From the NCBI GenBank assembly GCA_021791345.1, contig JAJYWT010000128.1, forward strand, positions 1-34,586: a stretch of DNA of 34,586 bases, read 5' to 3'. Position 1 is the first letter of the stretch. Each line of letters opens with the position of its first letter. The notes under the pieces were generated by a model, which saw nothing but the letters and a program-made list of their open reading frames with translations, was not told the DNA's origin and made no database searches. Source of the DNA: a bacterium (lineage in GTDB: Bacteria > Chloroflexota > Dormibacteria > UBA8260 > Bog-877). This document shows, piece after piece, positions 6,605 through 14,611 of this stretch. A program made the position numbers and the translations under genes.

Positions 6605-6969
6605 CTGGACGTCTCTGCCAATCTCCAGCGCATCACCAAGGAGCTGGAGTCGAGGCCGATGCGCCAGCGGTACTCCGCTCATGGCCCCTGCTGGGCGTCA
6701 CAGCTGCTGCTGCCCGCGGCGACCCGCGCGGGTGCCCGCCTCACCGAGGAGACGGTTGCGACCGCTCTGGACACGGCGAGCTGGTCCTGCCCAGCGTCAC
6801 GACCGACTTCGCGGCGGCCCGGGTGCCGCCTTCCGGGCTGCGGTTGGTCGACGCGCTCCACCTCGCCAACGCCCTCGAGATCCGGGCGGATCTGGAAGAG
6901 ATTGTGGTCACCGACCTCAGGCTGAAGGAAGCCGCCGGCAGAGCCGCGGTCCTCCCGTCACCCTCCTGA
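6605..6969 (+). pseudogene. PIN-domain toxin, frameshifted (cassette 3)
   Basis: The frame from 6605 reads LDVSANLQRITKELESRPM, then YSAHGPCWASQLLLPAA, then RLTEETVATALDTA. At about 6778 it shifts to LVLPSVTTDFAAARV and LVDALHLANALEIRADLEEI, ending VVTDLRLKEAAG with TGA at 6967-6969. The DNA around the break (GACACGGCGAGCTGGTCCTG) is one base shorter than in cassette 1 (GACACGGCGGGGCTGGTCC), a direct view of the deletion. The second acidic residue is also gone (LLPAATRAG). No antitoxin is visible upstream, where 6371-6604 shows nothing recognisable. Cassettes 1 and 3 are much closer to each other than to cassette 2. Confidence 0.75.
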
Positions 6970-7033
6970 GCCGCGCCCCGGCGGCGGCTGCTGTGTCGCC
7001 CCCCTGATCGCCGGCTGGGGGACAGTAGCAGAG

Positions 7034-8176
7034 GTGAGCGGCGGGGTGATGCCGTTGGCGGCAGCGGCCGAGCTCTTTGCGAGCAGCACCGGGCGCGCCA
7101 GCAGCAGCAAGGAATACCAAGGGGTGCTGAGGTCGTTTGTGCGCTTCGCCGCCGAGCAAGGGGTGACCCGGGGCGAGGAGGTGGACCTGGCTCTGGTCAT
7201 CCGCTACCAGGCGAGCCTGGCGCAGCTCGCAGCCTCCACCCGCCACCACCGCCTCTTGTTGCTGCGCCAGTTCCTGCGCTTCACCGAGCAGGCGGGAATA
7301 TCGCCGAAGGGGCTGGCGTCCGGGATTCGCATCCAGCCCCTGTCGTCCCATCATCCGGAGCCGGCGATCTCGGTGGAGCAGTCCCTGCTGCTCATCGCAG
7401 GCGCGCCGGACTCCAGGTCCGAGCTGTTGGTGTGGCTGCTGCTGGCAACTGGGGCCAGGATCTCGGAGCTGCTCTCATGCAACCTCACCTCCTACCAGGA
7501 TGGGCTGCTCTACGTCCGCGGCAAGACCGGCTCCCGCGCGATCTCGCTCGGCGCGGGCATCCAGAAGCTCCTTGAGGCGGAGTTGGCGGCCCGAGCCGGC
7601 GAGCCGCCAACCTCCCCGCTGTTCCGCTCCCGCCAGGGGCGCCTCTCCGACCGCCGGGCACGGGAGCTGCTGGCCGGCTGCTGCGAACGAGCCGGCCTAC
7701 CCCCGCTCAGCCCCCACCAGCTCCGCCACGCCGCCTGCGCCAGGTGGCTCAGGGCGGGGATCCCCGTGGAGGTGGTCTCGCGGACTCTGGGACACTCCCG
7801 GCCCTCCACCACCCTCGACCACTACGCCTCCATCACGGCCCAGGATCTGCAGCGCGGGCTGGCGGCCGATCCCCTCGACCGCCTGCTCGAGCAGATGGGC
7901 CACGATGCTGCGGCGCCGATCCCCGGGGCCCACTGCTGGGCGCTCGGCCCAACGCTCCGGGCGAGGGACGCCGGCCCGGCCACGGAAGCGGCCGAGGATC
8001 ACGGTGGGCCCGCCACCGCCTGCTTTCCTGGACGAGGGGGGTCCTGCGGCGAGCTGCGTCGCGTCAGCGACGCTAACTGCGGCAACGGGCAGAGTGACGA
8101 GCGCCGGCCCGCAGGTGCCCCGTCTGACGCAGGCGATCCGGTGGCGCCCTGCACTAGCGGGCATCACTCGAACTAA
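7034..8176 (+). CDS. Tyrosine recombinase/integrase (XerD-like)
   Basis: An N-terminal SAM-like core-binding domain (residues 8-95) precedes the catalytic domain with the full set of residues: Arg142 in ATGARISELLS, Lys164 in VRGKTGS, His228 and Arg231 in SPHQLRHAACARWL, His254 in TLGHSRPSTT and the nucleophile Tyr264 in LDHYASIT. Such enzymes cut and join DNA through a 3'-phosphotyrosine link. The catalytic domain ends near residue 290. The remaining 90 residues are low-complexity with unusual codons and probably reflect loss of the original stop. GTG 7034 is used; ATG 7049 is an alternative. The gene bounds the toxin-antitoxin region and may have mobilised it, or may act as a chromosomal Xer-type enzyme. 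I found no convincing attachment site. Confidence 0.87.
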   Translation: MSGGVMPLAAAAELFASSTGRASSSKEYQGVLRSFVRFAAEQGVTRGEEVDLALVIRYQASLAQLAASTRHHRLLLLRQFLRFTEQAGISPKGLASGIRIQPLSSHHPEPAISVEQSLLLIAGAPDSRSELLVWLLLATGARISELLSCNLTSYQDGLLYVRGKTGSRAISLGAGIQKLLEAELAARAGEPPTSPLFRSRQGRLSDRRARELLAGCCERAGLPPLSPHQLRHAACARWLRAGIPVEVVSRTLGHSRPSTTLDHYASITAQDLQRGLAADPLDRLLEQMGHDAAAPIPGAHCWALGPTLRARDAGPATEAAEDHGGPATACFPGRGGSCGELRRVSDANCGNGQSDERRPAGAPSDAGDPVAPCTSGHHSN

Positions 8177-8203
8177 GCTCTGCCCCGGCCCTGCCGAGGC
8201 TCG

Positions 8204-8224
8204 CGCCCGCGGAACCCGCGGGCG
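8204..8224 (+). terminator. Hairpin after the recombinase
   Basis: A perfect nine-base stem (CGCCCGCGG with CCGCGGGCG) closes a three-base AAC loop 27 bases after the recombinase stop. There is no U-tract, so it may terminate weakly or act as an mRNA end structure. It separates the accessory region from the next operon. Confidence 0.45.
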
Positions 8225-8401
8225 TGACCTGTCCCTCGTGGGAGCTACCGTGATCTCGCCCTGAAGTTGGGCTGCCGGACCTGCGGGAGCCGCTGGCGCA
8301 AGCGCGCCGACCGCCCGCGCCACACCGAACTCAACCTCCGCTGCGGCGCAGGCACCGGTGGCGCCGCGGGCATCTCCGCCCACGGGGGCTGGCGGCCACA
8401 T

Positions 8402-8431
8402 TTGACACGGGTCGCAGATTGTCGACAAAAT
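8402..8431 (+). promoter_or_regulatory. Promoter of the oxidoreductase/DUF4438 operon with GntR-type operator
   Basis: TTGACA (8402-8407) is followed after 18 bases by CAAAAT (8426-8431). A perfect palindrome TTGTCGACAA (8419-8428) overlaps the downstream spacer and the -10 box. The same palindrome sits at the same place in the promoter of the GntR regulator at 14588, and nowhere else that I found in the window. The half-site pattern TNGT...ACNA is that of FadR/FCD-type GntR repressors. Binding here would block RNA polymerase, so the operon is probably repressed until the regulator meets its ligand. Confidence 0.72.
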
Positions 8432-8475
8432 ACGATTGGCGAGCAAGCCGAGGCGCAAAGTGGGAGGAGTCAGCG

Positions 8476-9591
8476 TTGCTCAAGGTCGGTCTGATCGGCG
8501 CCGGGCGGTGGTCCCAGATGGCTCACATCCCGGCGTGGCGCCGGGACCGTCGCTGTGAAATCGCGGCCGTCTTCGACCAGGACGCCCACCGAGCCGCCCT
8601 TGACCCGGCGCTTCCGGTGGTCGGGTCAGCCGCGGAACTGATCAACGATCCGGACATCGACATAGTCGACGTGGTGACCTGGAATCCGAGCCACTACGAC
8701 TACGCGAACGCGGCGATTGACCACGGCAAGCACGTGCTCTGCGAGAAGCCGGTGCATCACGACTACCGACGCACCCGCGAGCTCGCCGCCCGGGCCACCG
8801 CTCGGGGCTTGCGGACGAAGGTCGGCTTCACCTTCCGCTACAGCGCGGCCATGATCCGGATGCGGGAGCTGATTGAGGAGGGCTTTGTGGGAGAGCCGCT
8901 CATCTTCAACGGGTTCGAGCAGAATTCGCAGTTCCTGGATCCCGCGGTGCCGATGCGGGTCGGCGAGGATCCCACCACCGCGGATGGCAAGCTCCGCGCG
9001 GCCGCGCTCGAGGGCTATGGGGCTCCCATCATCGATCTCGGGCTCTGGTTCACGGGCGATGATCCGGTCGAAGTGGTCGGGCTGCTGAGCAACCTAGTCC
9101 CCCAGCGCGCTCGGCCGGGGTCGCCGGCCCTGGCACCGCTGCCGATCGACGACGCCGACTGCTTCATCGCCCGCCTGGCCCGCGGCGGCTTCATGACCAT
9201 CCAGAGCAGCTACATCACGGTGGGCAACTACCCCGGGCTGGAGGCCCGCATCTACGGGACCGAGGGGGCGATCATCTGCCGTCTGGTCGAGGAGGGGGGG
9301 ATCACTGAGCGGCTGTGGGCGGCGCGCAAGGATGCGGTGGAGTTCCTCCCCCTGGAGGTCCCGCCGCGGCTGCTCCCGGAGCGGGGCTCCTTGCGCGAGC
9401 CCTGGCCGAGCTCCTTCTATTCGAACCTGGTCCGCGACTTCGTGGACGACATCCTCGATGGAGGTCGCCCGGGGGCCGGCGACTTCGGAGATGCCGCCCG
9501 GGTGCAGGAGGTGATAGACGCGGTCGAGCTCTCCCACCAGGAGCACCGCTGGGTTCCGCTGCCGTTGGACCGGGAGGGCGGCCGGTCGTGA
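8476..9591 (+). CDS. Gfo/Idh/MocA family NAD(P)-dependent oxidoreductase (first gene of operon)
   Basis: The Rossmann domain starts LKVGLIGAGRWSQMAHIPAW, with the family signature CEKPVHHDY (Glu90-Lys91-Pro92) whose Lys is the usual catalytic residue. The C-terminal alpha/beta domain carries LIFNGFEQNSQFLDP and FMTIQSSYITVGNYPGLEAR. TTG 8476 is chosen because GGGAGGAG lies six bases upstream and the protein homology begins there; the longer frame from 8419 would start inside the promoter. Family members oxidise or reduce sugars, inositols or related polyols; the substrate is unknown. The stop overlaps the next GTG. The protein is a clear paralogue of the enzyme at 13392, sharing EGYGAPIID, TIQSSY.TVGNYPG.EAR and the GDF...ARVQEVI ending. 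Confidence 0.88.
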   Translation: MLKVGLIGAGRWSQMAHIPAWRRDRRCEIAAVFDQDAHRAALDPALPVVGSAAELINDPDIDIVDVVTWNPSHYDYANAAIDHGKHVLCEKPVHHDYRRTRELAARATARGLRTKVGFTFRYSAAMIRMRELIEEGFVGEPLIFNGFEQNSQFLDPAVPMRVGEDPTTADGKLRAAALEGYGAPIIDLGLWFTGDDPVEVVGLLSNLVPQRARPGSPALAPLPIDDADCFIARLARGGFMTIQSSYITVGNYPGLEARIYGTEGAIICRLVEEGGITERLWAARKDAVEFLPLEVPPRLLPERGSLREPWPSSFYSNLVRDFVDDILDGGRPGAGDFGDAARVQEVIDAVELSHQEHRWVPLPLDREGGRS

Positions 9592-10631
9592 GCCGGGTGG
9601 GGTCGCGTCGGGTCGTCATCACCACCTACCTGGAGCCGGCGCTGGTCGACCGTCTCGGCCAGGAGTTCGCCGAAGTGGAGTTCGTGTACCCGCTGCGGCT
9701 GCTGCCGCTGCCCCGTTTTCCCGGAGACCATAGCCTCCCCCGGGCAGCTGCCCCCGAGGCGCGCGACCAGTGGGAGCGGCTCCTGCGCGAGGCCGAGATC
9801 CTCTTCGACTTCGGGCCTGCGGAGTTCCACCAGCAGCTGGGCGCCCTGCCGCGGCTGCGTTGGATCCAGGCCACCTCCGCTGGGGTCGGCCAGTTTGTGC
9901 GGCGCATCGGGCTCGATCGGGAGGGCGGTCCTGTGATCACGACCGCCAGGGGCGTGCATGGGCCCGCTCTCGCCGAGTTCGTGGCGATGTCGGTGATCGC
10001 GTTCAACCGCGACCTGCTCGGGACTTTGCGCAATCAGGCGGCCCGCTGCTGGGTGCGCGGGGCGGGCCGGCTGGTGCGCGGGCAGACGGCGGTGATCTTC
10101 GGGCTGGGGAGCATAGGCCGGGAGGTGGCCCGCCTGCTGACCACCCTGGGGGCCCGAACTGTGGGGGTGGTGCGGACCCTGGATGATCGCGACCCCGCTG
10201 CCCTTGGGGTGGATGAGCTCTATGCTGCCTCAGCTCTGGACGAACTGCTGGCCAGAGCTGACGTCCTGGTGCTCAGCTGTCCCCACACCGAGGAGACCAA
10301 CAACCTGATCGATGAGCGCCGGATCGGGTTGATGCGACCCACCGCTCTGCTCGTCAACGTGGCCCGCGGGCAGGTGGTTGATGAGCCCGCCTTGATGCGA
10401 GCCCTGGCCGAGCGCCGGCTGGGGGGGGCCGCTCTGGACGTGGCCGCAACCGAACCGCTGCCAGCCGACAGCCCGCTGTGGACCCTGCCGAACGTGATCA
10501 TCAGCCCCCATTCCGCATCCACCGTGGTCGGCGAGAACGAGGCGCTGACCGAGCTGTTCGCAGCCAATCTGCGCGCGTATCTGGGCGGCGGCGAGCTCGC
10601 CAACGTGCTCCCAGTGGGGCGGCTCTACTGA
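9588..10631 (+). CDS. D-isomer-specific 2-hydroxyacid dehydrogenase family protein
   Basis: The 347-residue protein has the NAD-binding loop FGLGSIGREVARLL (171-184) and the complete catalytic trio: Arg260 in NVARGQVVDE, Glu289 in VAATEPLPADS and His308 in ISPHSAS. Enzymes of this family interconvert 2-keto acids and D-2-hydroxy acids. The N-terminal half is divergent and resembles the subgroup that acts on larger or unusual substrates, not lactate or glycerate. GTG 9588 overlaps the previous stop (GTGA), and the stop overlaps the following ATG by one base (TGATG). That makes it part of a single tightly coupled transcript. Its place between a Gfo/Idh/MocA enzyme and the DUF4438 pair suggests a keto-acid step in the same pathway. 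Confidence 0.87.
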   Translation: MSRVGSRRVVITTYLEPALVDRLGQEFAEVEFVYPLRLLPLPRFPGDHSLPRAAAPEARDQWERLLREAEILFDFGPAEFHQQLGALPRLRWIQATSAGVGQFVRRIGLDREGGPVITTARGVHGPALAEFVAMSVIAFNRDLLGTLRNQAARCWVRGAGRLVRGQTAVIFGLGSIGREVARLLTTLGARTVGVVRTLDDRDPAALGVDELYAASALDELLARADVLVLSCPHTEETNNLIDERRIGLMRPTALLVNVARGQVVDEPALMRALAERRLGGAALDVAATEPLPADSPLWTLPNVIISPHSASTVVGENEALTELFAANLRAYLGGGELANVLPVGRLY

Positions 10632-11485
10632 TGCTCCGCTGCAACCAGGAGGCTCTGGTCAGGGTTGGTGCCGGAGCGGTGATAAGTCATCCGGGCCAGC
10701 GCGGAATGTACTCCGTCGGATTCGATGACCAGCCGCTGATCCGCCCGGGGATGGCCGGGGTGACGGTCAACCTGCGAGTCGGCAGCCCCGCCTTCGGCTG
10801 GGAGTGTGACCACGGGGAGCCCGGGGTCTCAGCCGAAGGCAGCGACCCGGCCAGCCACCTGGCCCTACAGGTGATGGCCTGCCTGGGCAACCCCGTCCGG
10901 GCGCTGTCGGGCGGGGCAGCTGGGGCGTCCGGGGTGGTGACTGGGAAGCACGCCTTTGTGCTGATCGACTTCGCGCCTGCGGACCTCGCGCTGATGAGCC
11001 CGGGGGACCGCTTGTTGGTGGAAACCTGTGGCCAGGGGCTGGTGCTGGCGGATCACCCGGACGTCACCTGCCGCAACCTGAGCCCAGAGCTTCTCCAGCG
11101 TCTCCCGGCCCGAGCGAGCTCCGATGGCAGCCTGGAGGTGGAGGTGGTGGCCGAGCTGCCCCCCGAGGTGATGGGCGCCGGCTTGGGGATGAGTTCGGAG
11201 TGGGCGAACTGCGACGTCATGCTGCACGATCGAGCGCTGGTTGAGCAGCTGGGCCTGCCCGGCCTGCGGCTGGGCGACCTGGTCTCCATGCGCGATCAGG
11301 ACCACCGCTTCGGGCGCAGCTACCGACCTGGCTGGACCTCCATCGGCGTGGTGGTCCACGCCCTGGGGCCGACCCCCGGCCATGGGGTTGGGGTAGTGAC
11401 CCTGATGACGGCGCCGGCCAGTCGGCTGCGCGGCAAGGTCACGGAACAATCTAATCTCGGCGTTCTCCTGGAGCTGCCGGGGTGA
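10631..11485 (+). CDS. DUF4438 family protein (first of tandem pair)
   Basis: The 284-residue protein matches the DUF4438 pattern: an N-terminal block with VGAGAVISHPG and RPGMAGVTVNLRVGSPAFGW, then DHGEPGVS, CLGNPVRALSGGAAGASGVVTGKH, and a C-terminal block LRLGDLVSMRDQDHRFGRSYRPG with GVVVHALGPTPGHGVGVVTL. No catalytic residues are established for this family as far as I know, and no signal peptide or membrane segment is seen. Conserved His, Asp and Gly-rich loops would suit metal or sugar binding, but this is a guess. ATG 10631 overlaps the dehydrogenase stop by one base. The stop overlaps the second DUF4438 gene by four bases, so the two products are probably made in similar amounts and may form a heteromer. 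Confidence 0.8.
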   Translation: MLRCNQEALVRVGAGAVISHPGQRGMYSVGFDDQPLIRPGMAGVTVNLRVGSPAFGWECDHGEPGVSAEGSDPASHLALQVMACLGNPVRALSGGAAGASGVVTGKHAFVLIDFAPADLALMSPGDRLLVETCGQGLVLADHPDVTCRNLSPELLQRLPARASSDGSLEVEVVAELPPEVMGAGLGMSSEWANCDVMLHDRALVEQLGLPGLRLGDLVSMRDQDHRFGRSYRPGWTSIGVVVHALGPTPGHGVGVVTLMTAPASRLRGKVTEQSNLGVLLELPG

Positions 11486-12369
11486 CCGCCGCAGCCAACC
11501 TCAGCCGGCTGGTGGAGACCCGCGTCGTCGGGCGGGTCACCAATCCGTACGTGCCCGAATCCGTGTATCTCGCCTCTGTGGACGGGGCTGCGTTCCTCCC
11601 CATCGGGTGCGGGGGGGTGCACTACAACGTCCGGGTCGGGATGGGGGTGTTTGACTTCGCCGCAGACCAGGTCCAGCCGGGTGTCAGCATCGCGAACCCC
11701 GCCTCGGCCGCCAACCAGGCACTCACCACCTTCGCTTGTGTCGGCAACCAGGCCCGCGTGCACAGCGGCGCCGCGGCCGGGGCGGTTGGGGTGGTGACCG
11801 GGCGGCATGAGGAGTTCTCGGTCTTCCAGCACGTGTTGCTGGACTTTGATGACGGCGCGCTGCGTGCTCTGGCACCGGGGGATGAGGTGGTGGTGGACGC
11901 GAGCGGAGTCGGGCTGAGGCTGGAGGGCTCGCCCGGGGTCGACTTTCACGCCCTGTCCCCGCAGCTCTGGCAGGCACTGCCGCTGGAGGTCACGGGGAGG
12001 GGTGAGCTCTTGTTCCCGGTGGTGGCGGTGCTGCCGCCCCAGATGGTGGGGATCGGGAGCGGCCGGGTCAGCGCCGCGACGTCGATCTGCCTCCAGTTGG
12101 ATCCCCACACGGAGCTTGGCAGCCGGCTGAGCCAGCTCCGCCTCGGCGACCTGGTGGCGATCAGGGATTGGGATGGGCGGTTCCACACCGGCTACCGCCC
12201 GGGGGCCACCGTCGTGGGGGTGGTCACCACCGGGAGCAGCCGCTGGCCCGGCCATGGGCCCAGCGTCACCCTCCTGGCGTCGGGACGCGAGGGGATGTTG
12301 CAGGCTCAAGTCGTCCCGAGCATGAATGTGGCTGAGCTGCTGGCCGTGGGCACCGGGAGGTTGCCGTGA
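11482..12369 (+). CDS. DUF4438 family protein (second of tandem pair)
   Basis: The 295-residue protein is a paralogue of the preceding one. Shared features are RVTNPYVPESVYLASVDG at the start, GCGGVHYNVRVG, GVSIANPAS, the VGNQARVHSGAAAGAVGVVT block, ALPPQ-like VVAVLPPQMVGIGSG, LRLGDLVAIRDWDGRFHTGY and GPSVTLLASG. It differs in the middle: the DHGEPGVS of its partner is ADQVQPGVSIAN here, so the two have probably split roles, for example catalytic and structural subunits. GTG 11482 and the stop at 12369 both form four-base overlaps with neighbours. The function of DUF4438 is undescribed to my knowledge; this operon context is the main clue. Confidence 0.8.
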   Translation: MTAAANLSRLVETRVVGRVTNPYVPESVYLASVDGAAFLPIGCGGVHYNVRVGMGVFDFAADQVQPGVSIANPASAANQALTTFACVGNQARVHSGAAAGAVGVVTGRHEEFSVFQHVLLDFDDGALRALAPGDEVVVDASGVGLRLEGSPGVDFHALSPQLWQALPLEVTGRGELLFPVVAVLPPQMVGIGSGRVSAATSICLQLDPHTELGSRLSQLRLGDLVAIRDWDGRFHTGYRPGATVVGVVTTGSSRWPGHGPSVTLLASGREGMLQAQVVPSMNVAELLAVGTGRLP

Positions 12370-13361
12370 GCGAGCACGAGCGCTCGGGGGCGAACGGAAG
12401 GATCAGGTGGGCGGTGCTCGGCACGGCCAATATCGCGCGCTGGAATTTCCTACCCTCGCTGGAGCTGGCGGGCGGGGTCGTGGTGGCGGTCGGCAGCCGG
12501 CACCCAGATGCGGCTCGAGAGTTCATTGTGGCCAACCGTCTTGCGGCTGAGCCCTGCTCCTACCTGGAGGCGCTCACCCGCAACGACGTCGAGGCCGTCT
12601 ATGTCGCGCTGCCGAATCATCTGCACTTGCGCTGGTCCCGGGCAGCACTGGAGCACGGCAAGGCCGTCCTTTGCGAGAAGCCGTTGGGCTGCACCCCTGA
12701 GGAGGTGGAGGACCTGCTGGCCGCGGCCCGGCGGTCCGGCAGGCCCTTGTTCGAGGCCTTTGCCTTTCCCTTTCACGGGCAGTTCCAGTTCTTGACTGAG
12801 ATGCTCGCCGGCGGGGGAATCGGGGAGCTTAGAGAGATTCAGTCCAACTTCCACTTCCAGGTTCGTGATCCCAGCAACATCCGCTGGGATCCGGCGATGG
12901 CGGGGGGCTCGCTGAATGACGTCGGCTGCTACCCGATCCACCTCGGCAGGCTGCTGTTTGGAGCCGAGCCGGTGGCCGCGTCTGCGGTGGTCTCCCTTGG
13001 AGGCAAGGGGGTGGACGCGGAGTGCCAAGCCGTTGTGGACTTCGATAGGGGCCGACGGCTGTTGTTCAGCTCGGGGCTGCAGCGCCGACGCGACACTGCG
13101 ACTCGGTTGTTAGGCACTAGGGGAGAGATCCACCTCAGCGACCCCTTCCATCCGAGCGCGGTGGACTCGGTGACTGTGACGCGGGATAGGGAGGAGGTCC
13201 ACCACCTGGTCCCGGACGAGCCCTCGTTCGCGGCGATGCTGCGGAGCATCAACTCGGCCCTGTCAGGACGCTCCGCGGCTGAACATCTGGCCCTGGATGA
13301 GGCGCTCGGCACCGCCCGGGCACTCCAGATGGTGCGCTCGAACTGGGCCGTGTGGTCATGA
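12366..13361 (+). CDS. Gfo/Idh/MocA family oxidoreductase (dihydrodiol/xylose dehydrogenase-like)
   Basis: The 331-residue protein starts with the Rossmann segment RIRWAVLGTANIARWNFLPS and has LCEKPLGCTPEEVEDLL with the catalytic-type Lys. The second domain, with EAFAFPFHGQFQFL, the NIRWDPAMAGGSLNDVGCYP block and HLGRLLFG, marks the branch that includes dimeric dihydrodiol dehydrogenases and NADP-linked xylose dehydrogenases. It is not closely related to the enzymes at 8476 and 13392, so the operon has two distinct Gfo/Idh/MocA types. The GTG start overlaps the DUF4438 stop. The substrate is unknown, but a sugar or polyol-like ring is likely. A 30-base gap with a strong ribosome-binding site separates it from the next gene. 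Confidence 0.87.
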   Translation: MSEHERSGANGRIRWAVLGTANIARWNFLPSLELAGGVVVAVGSRHPDAAREFIVANRLAAEPCSYLEALTRNDVEAVYVALPNHLHLRWSRAALEHGKAVLCEKPLGCTPEEVEDLLAAARRSGRPLFEAFAFPFHGQFQFLTEMLAGGGIGELREIQSNFHFQVRDPSNIRWDPAMAGGSLNDVGCYPIHLGRLLFGAEPVAASAVVSLGGKGVDAECQAVVDFDRGRRLLFSSGLQRRRDTATRLLGTRGEIHLSDPFHPSAVDSVTVTRDREEVHHLVPDEPSFAAMLRSINSALSGRSAAEHLALDEALGTARALQMVRSNWAVWS

Positions 13362-13391
13362 TTCCCGAATCTCGATAGGAGGAGATGGACT

Positions 13392-14537
13392 TTGTCTGAG
13401 CAGCTGCGAGTGGCGGTGATCGGAGCGGGGAGATGGTCGACTCGAGCGCATCTGCCCGGTTGGGAGCGGTGTCCTGGCGTGGAGCTGGCGGTGGTCTGCG
13501 ACCTAGATCTAAAACTGGCGGAAGAACGTGCCGTCCAGTTCTCGGCCGCCGAGGCCGAGTCCGACTACCAGGCGGTGGTCCAGCGGCCCGACATCGACAT
13601 CATCGATGTCTGCACGAGAGATGAACATGACCCGATCGTGTTCGCGGCGCTCGAGTCGGGTAAGCACTGCCTCACCGAGAAGCCCGTCGCCCATCGGGCG
13701 GAGGACGTCTGGCGAGCGGCCGACCTGGCTCAGGCCAAGGGCCTCAAGACCAAGGTCGGGCTCACCTTCAGGTACGCCCCGGCGATCTCCTACATGCGCG
13801 AACTGATCCAGGAGGGGTGGTGCGGTACGCCGTTCATCTTCAACGGGTACGAGCAGAACAGCCAGTGGTTGGACCCCGACAACCCAGCCGACAAGCGGAT
13901 CCTAACGCAGCCGGCGGCCGACGACCCAGTCGGCGGTTGGTCGCCCCTGGAATCTGAGATCACCGTCTCCTCGCTCGAGGGCTACGGCGCTCCCATCATC
14001 GACATCGGGCTGATGGCCACCGGAGGCCAGCCCACTGAGGTTGTGGGGGTCTTGAAGAACTTTGTCCGAGAACGCCGCCGCACGAACCTCCACCAACAGC
14101 GGGAACCGATCAACATCGACGACGGGGATGTGTTCATCGCGCGGCTGGACAACGGCGCCCTGATGACGATCCAGAGCAGCTACGTGACGGTCGGTAACTA
14201 TCCAGGCGTGGAGGCCCGTCTCTACGGGGACCAGGGCGCCCTGATCTGCCGCATCGTCGATGAGAACGGCGCCTGGCAGCGGCTGTGGAGCGCCAGCGCC
14301 AGCGCGGTTGAGTTCAAGCCGCGCGAGATTCCCCAGCGTCACTTCCCTCCCGGCTACCGGCCTGGTCACGGGTGGGAGGAGACCTGCTACGGCAACCTCA
14401 TCAAGAGCTTCGTCGATGAGATCGTGTCCGGAGGGCCAGACAACGCCGGTGACTTTGTGGCCGGGGCCCGGGTGCAAGAGGTGATCAACGCGGTGGAGCG
14501 CTCTCACCGTACCCGCTCCTGGACCAGGGTCGGCTGA
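13392..14537 (+). CDS. Gfo/Idh/MocA family oxidoreductase, paralogue of the first operon gene
   Basis: The TTG start at 13392 follows AGGAGGAG by seven bases. The 381-residue protein begins LRVAVIGAGRWSTRAHLPGW, has LTEKPVAHRAEDVW with the catalytic-type Lys, and shares with the enzyme at 8476 the blocks TKVGLTFRYA, FIFNGYEQNSQWLDP, SLEGYGAPIIDIGL, MTIQSSYVTVGNYPGVEAR and the ARVQEVINAVERSH ending. Two such paralogues in one transcript, with another dehydrogenase family between them, suggest consecutive or opposite redox steps on related intermediates, as in oxidation-elimination-reduction schemes. It is probably the last gene under the promoter at 8402; the regulator that follows has its own promoter. 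Confidence 0.88.
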   Translation: MSEQLRVAVIGAGRWSTRAHLPGWERCPGVELAVVCDLDLKLAEERAVQFSAAEAESDYQAVVQRPDIDIIDVCTRDEHDPIVFAALESGKHCLTEKPVAHRAEDVWRAADLAQAKGLKTKVGLTFRYAPAISYMRELIQEGWCGTPFIFNGYEQNSQWLDPDNPADKRILTQPAADDPVGGWSPLESEITVSSLEGYGAPIIDIGLMATGGQPTEVVGVLKNFVRERRRTNLHQQREPINIDDGDVFIARLDNGALMTIQSSYVTVGNYPGVEARLYGDQGALICRIVDENGAWQRLWSASASAVEFKPREIPQRHFPPGYRPGHGWEETCYGNLIKSFVDEIVSGGPDNAGDFVAGARVQEVINAVERSHRTRSWTRVG

Positions 14538-14572
14538 GCTCCTGACCGGGTGAGGAGTGGACGCGGTGACTC

Positions 14573-14601
14573 TTGACAGGGCCGTCGATTGTCGACAATA
14601 T
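14573..14601 (+). promoter_or_regulatory. Autoregulated promoter of the GntR regulator
   Basis: TTGACA (14573-14578), a 17-base spacer and CAATAT (14596-14601) form the promoter. A perfect 12-base palindrome ATTGTCGACAAT (14588-14599) overlaps the -10 box. It repeats the operator found at 8418, in the same position relative to the -35 box. The regulator start (GTG 14612) lies ten bases after the -10 box without a Shine-Dalgarno, so the message is leaderless or nearly so. Confidence 0.75.
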
Positions 14602-14611
14602 GTGTTCTACC

